A stretch of DNA of 12,347 bases from an uncultured Planctomycetaceae bacterium (GTDB taxonomy: Bacteria; Planctomycetota; Planctomycetia; Pirellulales; Pirellulaceae), in contig CAIYOB010000351.1 of the NCBI GenBank assembly GCA_903927685.1, positions 1 to 12,347 of the forward strand, in the 5' to 3' direction. The notes below the pieces were generated by a model. It was given only the letters and a program-made list of their open reading frames with translations. It did not search any database and was not told the origin of the DNA. Shown piece after piece: positions 6,060 to 12,347 of this stretch (the first letter of the stretch is position 1; every line of letters begins with the position of its first letter). The translations under genes were made by a program, and so were the position numbers.

Positions 6060-8042
6060 ATGCCGATAGCCCTCAAGAACCTTGGGATTCAACTGGGTGT
6101 CTGGTTTGCCGCCGCGGCTGTTCTCGCCGCCGCGGACGACGGGGGTCCCGACACGCGTCCTCCCTGGCCCGCCCAGTACAAGCTCAAGGCGACCGACGCC
6201 GGGCGGCTGACGGAAGCCGACGTCGTCGGTCCGGACGGGATCGTGTATCCCAACTGGACCCGCTGCGGCGTGCAGGGCGGGATCCCGCAGGTGGAAACCA
6301 AGCTGCAGATCGAAGCGTTTGACGGACGAGCCGACGACGGGACGGATGATTCCACAGCGTTGGATCGAGCGTGCCAGGCGGCCGCAGGCCGGGGCGGCGG
6401 GGCCGTGCTGTTGGGCCCAGGCACCTACCACCTCGATTGGCCGGTGACCGTGCGTCAGGACGGGGTCGTCATCCGCGGCTGCGGCGCGGACCAGACGAAG
6501 GTCATTTTTCGCTACGCCATCCCGGCCGAGGGCGTCGTGTTCTACGGCTTGAAGTCCGGCGATCGCGTCGGCCGGAATACGCCGCTGACGCTGCACGCTC
6601 GTCCCACGGGGCTGGTCGAGATGACGATCCACGTGGACGACCGAGTGCTCCACGAGTGGAAACGCAGCACGCATTCGGGCCACACGTTCGCCACCACGGC
6701 CAGTGCCCGCGAGGTTGTCGGCCGGCTGCCTGACGGTCGGCATACGCTTCGCGGCATCGCCAAGTACCAGGATGGCGCCGTGTTGACGACGGAGCTGCCC
6801 GTCGAGCTGGACGCTACGTTCCAGGACAGCCGGCGCGTGCCCGATTGGCGGGCGGCGATTCTGTTTGCCGGCGGCGGGCTGGACGGCTCGCCGCGGCCTC
6901 TGGCGCGGGATGGCCGACGCGGCCAGCGAACGCTGGAGCTGCAAGACGCCGCGGGGCTGAAGCCGGGCGAGCGGGTGTTCGTGGAAGCTCCGGCGACGCC
7001 GGCGTGGAAGCAGCGGACGAAGAATGCGTGCCAGTGGGGGCGCTATCGCGAGTACGAACTGGAAATCGACCGGGTGGACGGCAACACGCTCACCGCCAGC
7101 CAGCCGCTCCGGATCGACTTTCCCGTTGCCGACGGCGCCTACGTTCGGCGCGTCCTGCCGATCCAGCGGTGCGGCGTCGAGGATTTGACCTTGGAGCAGA
7201 CGGAGAACCTGTGGATCAGCGGCGTGCTGTTCAGTCACGGCTGGAACTGCTGGGCGCGTGGCGTCACGGTCCGGAAGTGCGGCCGGTTTCCCGTGTATGG
7301 CAGCCAGGCCAAGTGGTGCGAGATCCGCGATTGTGTGTTCGATGACGCCTGGTTCAAAGGCGGCGGCGGGACGGCCTACGCCGGCTGGGACAACTGCTGG
7401 GACTGTTTGATGGAAGGCGTCGAGACGTTCAAGCTCCGGCATGGTCCGCTGTTCCAGTGGGCGGCCAGCGGGAATGTGATCCGCAAGAGCGTCTTTCACG
7501 AAAGCGACGCCCAGTGGCATGCGGGCTGGACCAACGAAAACCTGATCGAACAGTGCGTTGTCGAATCGGCCACGGGGCACGGCGGGTACGGGTACGGCAT
7601 GTGGGCATCGCCGCCGGAAGACACGGCCCACGGCCCGAATGGGCCACGCAACGTGGTCTACCACTGCGATCTTCGCTCGCCCAAGGCGGGCCTGTGGATG
7701 GGGGGAATGAACGAGAGCTGGCTGGTCCTATACAACCGCTTTCGCGTCGAAAAAGGGCCGGGCGTGCAAGCCAAGACGGCCAGTTTCGATCACCTCCTGT
7801 GCGGCAATGTCTTCATCCTGAAAGATCCCCAGGCCCCGATGGTGAACCTGGCGACGCCCGACTGCTCGGGCGTCGAGATTCGGGACAACCAGTTGTACGG
7901 CGGCAGCGGGAAACTCGTCGCGGGGCGGGCGACGCCCGCGGTGGTCGAGGGCAATCGGGTGTTTCCCTACGACGACGCAGCGGCCCCGCAGCCCGCGGTG
8001 CCGTCGATCTACGAGTGGCAGCTTCGGGAGGTGGCACGCTGA
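6060..8042 (+). CDS. Secreted right-handed beta-helix (pectate-lyase-3-like) protein
   Basis: This 660-residue protein starts with a signal peptide (hydrophobic about 9-25, probable cleavage after AAA at 23-25). A pectate-lyase-3/GH28-like entry module lies at about 85-165: DGRADDGTDDSTALDRA (88-104), then GGGAVLLGPGTYHL (112-125) and VVIRGCG (136-142). Residues about 175-252 look like an inserted Ig-like module (VEMTIHVDDRVLHEW, then GRLPDGRHTLRGIA). From about 365 the chain returns to short beta-helix coils, rich in Trp, Cys and Gly, with a CWDC motif at 446-449. Such folds bind or cleave polysaccharides, often uronate-containing ones; no catalytic residues can be assigned here. It is the first gene of a two-gene operon with the reductase, and convergent with the sulfatase. 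Fold is well supported, activity unknown. Confidence 0.85.
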   Translation: MPIALKNLGIQLGVWFAAAAVLAAADDGGPDTRPPWPAQYKLKATDAGRLTEADVVGPDGIVYPNWTRCGVQGGIPQVETKLQIEAFDGRADDGTDDSTALDRACQAAAGRGGGAVLLGPGTYHLDWPVTVRQDGVVIRGCGADQTKVIFRYAIPAEGVVFYGLKSGDRVGRNTPLTLHARPTGLVEMTIHVDDRVLHEWKRSTHSGHTFATTASAREVVGRLPDGRHTLRGIAKYQDGAVLTTELPVELDATFQDSRRVPDWRAAILFAGGGLDGSPRPLARDGRRGQRTLELQDAAGLKPGERVFVEAPATPAWKQRTKNACQWGRYREYELEIDRVDGNTLTASQPLRIDFPVADGAYVRRVLPIQRCGVEDLTLEQTENLWISGVLFSHGWNCWARGVTVRKCGRFPVYGSQAKWCEIRDCVFDDAWFKGGGGTAYAGWDNCWDCLMEGVETFKLRHGPLFQWAASGNVIRKSVFHESDAQWHAGWTNENLIEQCVVESATGHGGYGYGMWASPPEDTAHGPNGPRNVVYHCDLRSPKAGLWMGGMNESWLVLYNRFRVEKGPGVQAKTASFDHLLCGNVFILKDPQAPMVNLATPDCSGVEIRDNQLYGGSGKLVAGRATPAVVEGNRVFPYDDAAAPQPAVPSIYEWQLREVAR

Positions 8043-8512
8043 TGAGCAAACGCGAGTTCTTCGCGGAATTGGCCGCTGACTTGGCAGCCTTGTTGGCCGG
8101 CGAACGGGATCTGATCGCCAATGCGGCGAACACCGCCGCGCTGCTGTTCGCGCGGCTGGACCAGGTCAACTGGGCCGGCTTTTACTTTCTCCGCGGCGAG
8201 CAACTGGTGCTCGGCCCGTTCCAAGGCAAGCCGGCCTGCGTGCGGATCGCGTTGGGCCGGGGTGTCTGCGGCACGGCGGCGCTCCGGCGGCAAACGCTCG
8301 TCGTCCCCAACGTGCACGAGTTCCCCGGCCATATCGCTTGCGACGCCGCCTCGAATTCCGAGGTTGTCGTGCCGATCCTGTACGGGGAACGCGTGCTCGG
8401 CGTGCTGGATATCGACAGCCCGGTGCGGGGCCGGTTTGACGCGGCGGACGGCCAGGGGCTGGAACGAATTGTGGCGGAGTTCTGCCGCGCGACCGACTTG
8501 GACTACGTCTGA
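8042..8512 (+). CDS. msrC: Free methionine-(R)-sulfoxide reductase (GAF domain)
   Basis: This 156-residue cytoplasmic enzyme reduces free L-methionine-R-sulfoxide to methionine. It is a single GAF domain of the fRMsr (YebR/MsrC) type, full length for the family. Three family cysteines are present with the spacing of the E. coli enzyme: C66 in GKPACVRI, C76 in GRGVCGTAA and C100 in GHIACDAAS. VNWAGFYFL (42-50), SEVVVPI (106-112) and GVLDIDSP (120-127) complete the fold. The ATG overlaps the preceding TGA as TGATG, and GGGAGG lies at 8026-8031, ten bases upstream, so translation is probably coupled to the beta-helix gene. Its partner gene encodes an exported protein, so the pairing may be a shared promoter rather than a shared pathway. 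The stop lies 11 bp from that of the convergent sulfatase. Confidence 0.95.
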   Translation: MSKREFFAELAADLAALLAGERDLIANAANTAALLFARLDQVNWAGFYFLRGEQLVLGPFQGKPACVRIALGRGVCGTAALRRQTLVVPNVHEFPGHIACDAASNSEVVVPILYGERVLGVLDIDSPVRGRFDAADGQGLERIVAEFCRATDLDYV

Positions 8513-8523
8513 TTCATTGAATC

Positions 8524-10410
8524 TCAAGGCTTGGCCTTCTTCTTGGCCTTAGCCGCCGCCTTGTTTGGCTTCTGTGGTTCGCCATACGGCGGGCCCCAGA
8601 TCCACGGGACGGCGTGGGCGTGCTTGGCCCAAGCCTCCCAGGCGTTGGCCATTCGCTGAACGCGTTCGGGCTGGTCGGCCGCCAGGTTGTTCATCTCCGT
8701 CCGGTCGGCCGTCATGTCGTACAACTCCCAGGGACCCTGGGGACCTTTTGCGACGAGCTTCCATTGGCCATCCCGCACGGCCCGGTTGCCCTCGTGTTCA
8801 AAGTAGATCGGTCCCGGACGCCCCAGCGGCTGGCCGGCCAGCGCGGGACGCAGGCTGACGCCTTCCAGCGGCGTGATCGCCTGGTCCTGGACCTGCCGTG
8901 GGTACGTGGCGCCGGCGACGTCGACACAGGTGGCCAAGATGTCGATCAAGTGTGCCGGCTGCGGCTCGAGCGAGTTGTGCCGGGCCGCGGGGATGCCGGC
9001 CGGCCAGTGGGCGATCAGCGGCGTGCTGATGCCGCCCTCATGGACCCAGTGCTTGTACTCCCGGAACGGGGTATTGCTGACGTTGGCCCACGCTTCGCCG
9101 TAACCGTGGTACGTGTCCGCCGCGCCGGGCAACACGCCGTAGCCCTGCCGCATCGGGTAGCCGTCCCGCGTCTGTTTCGGAATCATATCGGGCTGAAGAT
9201 CAGCGGCCGCCAGCGGCGGTAGCGACGGGGCAGCGGCGCGAGTGCGCGGCCCCGGATTGTCCTTGCCGCGGCCCATGCCCTCGGCGCAGCCGCCGTTGTC
9301 CTGCAAGAACAGGATTAACGTATTGTCGAACTGGCCGGACCGCTTCAATTCGGCCACAATCCGGCCAATGCCCTGGTCCAGGCAATCCACCATCGCGGCA
9401 TAGACCTCCATGCAGCGCAGCTCGAACTCGCGGTCCGCCACGTCGCTCCATGCTCCACCTTGCTGCGGTGCGAGCTGCCACCTTGGATCGAGCATTCCGA
9501 GGCGTTTCAGTCTCTCGACGCGCGCGGCGCGGATGGCGTCATAGCCTGCGTCGTACCTGCCCTGGTACTTGGCGATGTCCGCCTCCTTGGCGTGCATCGG
9601 CCAGTGCGCTGCGGTGTAGGCAAGGTACATGAAGAAAGGCTGAGCCGCGTGATCCCGGGCGTGCTCCCGGGCAAACCGCACGGCGTGATCCGTGATCGCG
9701 TCGGTATAGTAGTACTGCTCGGGTTGATACTCAGGGTCGGCGTATGGCGATATGAAGGCGTTGTCGCGGACCAACGTATTGGGGTCGAAAAAGCTGCCGG
9801 CCCCGTGAATGGTGCCGTAGAAGCGGTCGAAGCCGCGTTGCAAAGGCCAGTTGGCCTGGTCCGCATCACCGCTGGGGCGAGTCTTCTTCGTCACATGCCA
9901 CTTGCCGGCCATGTAGGTGCGATAGCCGGCCGGCCTGACGGCCTCGGCGATCGTTACGCAGTTCCGGTTCAAGTCTCCGCGATAGCCGTCCAGGCCGCGG
10001 TCCTCCATCATGTGCCCAATCCCCGCCTGGTGCGGATACAGACCAGTCAATAACGAGGCGCGGGTGGGACAGCAGCGGGCCGTGTTGTAGAACTGAGTGA
10101 ACCGCACGCCCTCGTGCGCCAGGGCATCCAGGTTCGGCGTGTCGATCTCGCCGCCGTAGCAGCCCAGGTCCGACCAGCCCATGTCGTCCGCCATGATCAA
10201 AACGATGTTGGGATGGTCGCTTGAGCTGGCGACAAGCCCCTCCGCAGCAACCAGTTGTCCGAGGAACGCCGCGAGGACGAAGCGGGCCAGCATTACGGTT
10301 CTGGGCCGCCAAGGGCGACCAGATTCCCAGCGGCAAGCGGTTTGCGTTTTGGTCGTGAATGCAGGCATGGTGAACCCTCGCTCTCGATCTGCGCGTGTGC
10401 TGGTTTTCAT
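8524..10410 (-). CDS. Exported type-I sulfatase (arylsulfatase family)
   Basis: This 628-residue hydrolase removes sulfate esters using a formylglycine made from a cysteine. The motif C-C-P-T-R then LLTG is visible, with the modified Cys at 113, Pro115 and Arg117. Other active-site marks are the metal-binding DD at 75-76 (IMADDMGWSD), GKWH at 169-172, AAHWP with His269, the QDNGG Asp371/Asn372 pair, and Lys453 in EYKHWVHEGG. A signal segment (VMLARFVLAAFLG, about 39-51) predicts export. The C-terminus is a short Lys/Ala-rich tail (AKAKKKAKP). The chosen ATG has GGGGAGG seven bases upstream; a second candidate ATG at 10368 also has GAGGG six bases upstream and gives a shorter leader. The TTG at 10443 is unlikely. 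The substrate is unknown. The gene is divergent from the double-DUF1080 gene. Confidence 0.93.
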   Translation of the reverse strand: MKTSTRADRERGFTMPAFTTKTQTACRWESGRPWRPRTVMLARFVLAAFLGQLVAAEGLVASSSDHPNIVLIMADDMGWSDLGCYGGEIDTPNLDALAHEGVRFTQFYNTARCCPTRASLLTGLYPHQAGIGHMMEDRGLDGYRGDLNRNCVTIAEAVRPAGYRTYMAGKWHVTKKTRPSGDADQANWPLQRGFDRFYGTIHGAGSFFDPNTLVRDNAFISPYADPEYQPEQYYYTDAITDHAVRFAREHARDHAAQPFFMYLAYTAAHWPMHAKEADIAKYQGRYDAGYDAIRAARVERLKRLGMLDPRWQLAPQQGGAWSDVADREFELRCMEVYAAMVDCLDQGIGRIVAELKRSGQFDNTLILFLQDNGGCAEGMGRGKDNPGPRTRAAAPSLPPLAAADLQPDMIPKQTRDGYPMRQGYGVLPGAADTYHGYGEAWANVSNTPFREYKHWVHEGGISTPLIAHWPAGIPAARHNSLEPQPAHLIDILATCVDVAGATYPRQVQDQAITPLEGVSLRPALAGQPLGRPGPIYFEHEGNRAVRDGQWKLVAKGPQGPWELYDMTADRTEMNNLAADQPERVQRMANAWEAWAKHAHAVPWIWGPPYGEPQKPNKAAAKAKKKAKP

Positions 10411-10417
10411 TCGTTTA

Positions 10418-10424
10418 CCTCCCC
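10418..10424 (-). promoter_or_regulatory. Ribosome binding site of the sulfatase gene
   Basis: Read on the minus strand, GGGGAGG lies seven bases before the ATG at 10410. It is the strongest such site among the candidate starts of the sulfatase; the rival at 10368 has GAGGG at 10375-10379. Confidence 0.6.
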
Positions 10425-10438
10425 GCCGCTCTCCCGTT

Positions 10439-10586
10439 AGCAACGCTCACGAAATAGCTTCCCCAATTCGGCGCAGTTCGTTTAACGCCGAGCCGGCAGG
10501 CGACGGCGGATCAGCGAGATGCCGCCACCCAAGCCGTCGCCTGCCGGCTTGGCGTTAAACGAGGACCCAATTTCGTGAACGATGCT
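10439..10586. repeat. Nested imperfect palindrome, MITE-like or dispersed repeat
   Basis: The inner arms are 30 bp: 10478-10507 and 10533-10562 are reverse complements with one mismatch (left begins TCGTTTAACGCCGAGCC, right ends GGCGTTAAACGA), around a 25-base centre. Outer arms of 19 bp, 10439-10457 and 10568-10586, match at 16 of 19 positions (AGCAACGCTCACGAAATAG against AGCATCGTTCACGAAATTG). The bases between inner and outer arms are unequal, 20 on the left and 5 on the right. The motif looks like planctomycete intergenic repeats, though that is recollection. It carries no gene. Confidence 0.85.
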
Positions 10587-10877
10587 ACACAAGGACTCCA
10601 CGGAACTGCGGGCGGTAACCCGTCCGGCGGCCCCCGGGGCAGCAAGGAATGGAAACGCTCATTTCCGCCATATTTTCGCCCGTACTGCTTGCTCCGTCAA
10701 TTACCAGCGGACACCCAGCGGACCGCTCGCCTTGTCCGTCACTCCGGCAATTCTGGCTTCCTCCGCGGTGCGATGAGCCTGCGGCGGCCGTCAGCGGCCT
10801 GGCCTGCCGCCTTGAACGGCGGCACTCCCTGCTTTAGACTCGGGAGCGTACTTGCTCACACCAACCATGCAGTCATC

Positions 10878-10883
10878 GGAGGG
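10878..10883 (+). promoter_or_regulatory. Ribosome binding site fixing the start at 10890
   Basis: GGAGGG lies six bases before the ATG at 10890, which opens directly into a signal peptide. This sets the start and rejects the 105-residue upstream extension of the open frame. Confidence 0.8.
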
Positions 10884-10889
10884 TCAACC

Positions 10890-12179
10890 ATGAGACAGTT
10901 TCTGGTAGCGATTCTGGCCTGCGGGCTTCTGGCCTCGTGCGGTTTGAATGCAGCGGCAGCCGATCTTGAGGAAGGCTTCACTCCCCTGTTCGACGGCCAG
11001 GATCTGGCCGGCTGGGTGAAACGCGGCGGGTCCGCGGAGTACCGGGTCGAGGACGGCTGCATCGTCGGGAAATGCGTGCCGAACACGCCGGGCAACACGT
11101 TCCTGTGCTCCGCGCGGGAATTCGGCAACTTTATTCTGAAACTGCAATACCGATTTCTGGAACCCGGAAACTCGGGCGTCCAGTTCCGTTCCGCCGCCCG
11201 TCCCGAAGGCGATGGCGAGCGGGTCTACGGGTATCAGTACGAGCTGACTCCCGACGGCAACACGACCGGCCGGATCTACGACGAAGGCCGTCGAGGCCAT
11301 CAATTCGGCGTCATCTGGCTCGATGCCTACACCCCGCAGGAGCGACTCGATGCCGCCCAGGCAACCTGCCAGGAAGGCGGTTGGAACGACGTGGAAATCC
11401 AGTGCGTGGGACCGTCGATCAAGACCTGGCTGAACGGCAAACTGGTCGTCGACATGTTCGACAGCTTTTCACTGCAGGGCTTCTTCGGCCTGCAGATCCA
11501 CGCCGGGCAGTCCGGGTCCGTCGCCTGGCGGAATATCCGGGTCAAGGACCTGGGCACGAGCCAATGGGAGCCGTTCTTCGTCCGAGGCGCAGATGGCAAG
11601 TACCGGCTCGCCGACGCCAAGTTCGTTCTCCCCGAAGAGTGGTCCTTCACGGAAGACGGCGTTCTGCACGGCGTCCATTCCAAAGACCAAGGCAAGGACG
11701 GACTGGTCATTTCCACCAAGGATTACGCTAACTTCATCGCCCGCGTCACATACCGCATGCATGGCGGCAACAGCGCGCTGTATTTCCGCGCCGAGGAAAC
11801 GGCCGCCCCGTGGGTCCTGCGCGGATTTCAGAACGAAATCGCCAACAACGGCAAGGACTCAGCCCTCTGGCACACCGCCGGCCTGATTGACGGCAAGATG
11901 GTTGCCGGTCGGGGCTGGGTCGTCAGCAACGACGAGTTCGTCGAAAAGGTCCGCAACAAAGACGATCAGTGGAACACGACCTGCACGGCCGCCTGCGGTG
12001 ACCGGCTGGTCCAAACACTCAACGGATTCTGCACGTCCGATATTGTCGACCCGGCGTGCGAGAAAACGGGCAAACTGGGACTGCAAATGCACGGTGGGAC
12101 CGATTGCGAGATGTTCTTCAAGGACTTTGAAGTCCTGCCCATCACGGAAGAAATGCTGCAGCGGATCGAGCGCAAGTAA
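10890..12179 (+). CDS. Exported protein with two DUF1080 domains
   Basis: This 429-residue protein begins with a signal peptide containing a good lipobox, LLASC, so Cys17 may be lipidated; cleavage after AAAA at 21-24 is the alternative. Two DUF1080/PF06439 (LamG-like, 3-keto-disaccharide hydrolase-like) domains follow. The first, about 27-221, has FTPLFDGQDLAGW (30-42), YRFLEPGNSGVQFRS (87-101), YGYQYELTPDG (113-123) and LNGKLVVDMFD (181-191), and closes with WRNIRVKDL. The second, about 245-416, has WSFTEDGVLHG (251-261), YRMHGGNSALYFRAEE (288-303), GFQNEIANN (312-320) and LGLQMHGGTDCEMFFKDFEV (397-415), but lacks the FDGxxLxxW opening. The gene is divergent from the sulfatase and a relative of the single-domain protein at 4216. 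A role in extracellular sugar processing is inferred. The domain call is strong, the reaction is not known here. Confidence 0.9.
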   Translation: MRQFLVAILACGLLASCGLNAAAADLEEGFTPLFDGQDLAGWVKRGGSAEYRVEDGCIVGKCVPNTPGNTFLCSAREFGNFILKLQYRFLEPGNSGVQFRSAARPEGDGERVYGYQYELTPDGNTTGRIYDEGRRGHQFGVIWLDAYTPQERLDAAQATCQEGGWNDVEIQCVGPSIKTWLNGKLVVDMFDSFSLQGFFGLQIHAGQSGSVAWRNIRVKDLGTSQWEPFFVRGADGKYRLADAKFVLPEEWSFTEDGVLHGVHSKDQGKDGLVISTKDYANFIARVTYRMHGGNSALYFRAEETAAPWVLRGFQNEIANNGKDSALWHTAGLIDGKMVAGRGWVVSNDEFVEKVRNKDDQWNTTCTAACGDRLVQTLNGFCTSDIVDPACEKTGKLGLQMHGGTDCEMFFKDFEVLPITEEMLQRIERK

Positions 12180-12208
12180 GCACCGTTCGAGGAATAACTG
12201 TCCGCTGT

Positions 12209-12238
12209 CCCGTGAGCGGCACGGCGCTAGCCGCCGGT
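12209..12238. repeat. Short GC-rich palindromic repeat after the last gene
   Basis: CCGTG (12210-12214) can pair with CACGG (12220-12224), or GCGGC (12216-12220) with GCCGC (12230-12234); the two hairpins exclude each other. The motif around GGCACGGCGCTAGCCGCC resembles an intergenic repeat I associate with planctomycete genomes; this is recollection, not a search. There is no T-tract, so it is not called a terminator. Confidence 0.4.
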
Positions 12239-12290
12239 ATGGCGTCCAATTCGGAATCGGTGGCCAGCGCGTTGTCCAGGCTAAATGTTG

Positions 12291-12347
12291 GGGTGCCTGG
12301 GGTCGAGTGCAGCGAGCCCCCAGTGGCAAGAACTGGGGGCTCGCCAC
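12291..12347. repeat. Hairpin repeat cut off by the window end
   Basis: GCGAGCCCCCAGT (12312-12324) and ACTGGGGGCTCGC (12332-12344) form a perfect 13-bp stem with a 7-base loop GGCAAGA. Outside it, after a two-base bulge (CA, 12310-12311), GTG (12307-12309) pairs with the final CAC (12345-12347). The left flank GGGGTGCCTGGGGTCGAGTG (12290-12309) suggests a longer arm whose partner lies beyond the window. There is no T-tract. It is probably a dispersed palindromic repeat rather than a terminator. Confidence 0.65.

Larger units (their letters stand above)
10411..10889. other. Divergent intergenic region with large palindrome
   Basis: This 479-bp spacer separates the sulfatase and double-DUF1080 genes. 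Its left third holds the nested palindrome at 10439-10586, listed separately. Positions 10587-10889 hold no supported gene: an open frame continues upstream of 10890 to 10575, but its translation is low in recognisable structure and starts without a ribosome site. Both promoters presumably lie here; none can be named with confidence. Confidence 0.5.

Noticed and set aside
5558..6076. Minus-strand SARSW-repeat protein
   Set aside because: It runs through the DUF4058 start and the repeat array and exists only because the repeat length is a multiple of three.
6024..7664. 546-codon minus-strand open frame opposite the beta-helix gene
   Set aside because: Arg/Pro/Ala/His-rich translation without a recognisable domain; the plus strand encodes a coherent beta-helix protein.
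10411..10443. TTG start for the sulfatase at 10443
   Set aside because: It lies in the outer palindrome arm and adds 11 residues ahead of a strong ribosome site for the ATG at 10410.
10575..10889. 105-residue N-terminal extension of the double-DUF1080 protein
   Set aside because: The ATG at 10890 has GGAGGG six bases upstream and starts a signal peptide; the extension begins within the palindrome and would bury that signal.
12312..12344. Terminator for the double-DUF1080 gene
   Set aside because: The stem is strong but has no T-tract and lies over 130 bases from the stop; it looks like part of a longer repeat.

Overview
The window reads as chromosomal DNA from a GC-rich planctomycete, most likely of the Pirellulales type. 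This is inferred from the gene families: a type-I sulfatase, two exported DUF1080 (PF06439) proteins, a secreted pectate-lyase-like beta-helix protein, a DUF4058 protein and a transglutaminase-like protein. Palindromic intergenic repeats resembling those of that group support it. No rRNA, tRNA, transposase, integrase, phage gene or CRISPR array is visible.

Layout, left to right: an internally duplicated 10-TM-type EamA-like permease (202-1443, +) faces an exported transglutaminase-like protein (1447-3048, -). A 297-bp divergent spacer leads to an unrecognised acidic cytoplasmic protein (3346-4041, +), which ends in a textbook intrinsic terminator. Next are a single-domain exported DUF1080 protein (4216-4920, +) and a DUF4058 protein (4917-5645, -) whose stop codons overlap in a shared CTAG. 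A 414-bp spacer holds a 15-bp tandem repeat array inside a 10-bp inverted repeat, followed by a second foldable element. Then comes a two-gene operon of a secreted beta-helix protein (6060-8042, +) and a free methionine-R-sulfoxide reductase (8042-8512, +), joined by a TGATG overlap. It converges on a sulfatase (8524-10410, -). Beyond a 479-bp spacer with a large nested palindrome lies a double-DUF1080 protein (10890-12179, +), and the window ends in another hairpin-forming repeat.

Functionally, the sulfatase, the DUF1080 proteins and the beta-helix protein are all predicted to be exported, so a role in taking apart sulfated or pectin-like polysaccharides outside the cytoplasm is reasonable. 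This is inference from family and neighbourhood; no substrate can be read from the sequence. The permease, transglutaminase-like protein, unknown protein and reductase need not belong to that pathway. I do not see a clear-cut new defence or mobile system. The most unusual parts are the non-coding elements at 5772-5921, 5929-6036, 10439-10586 and 12301-12347, and the domain architectures of the beta-helix and DUF4058 proteins.
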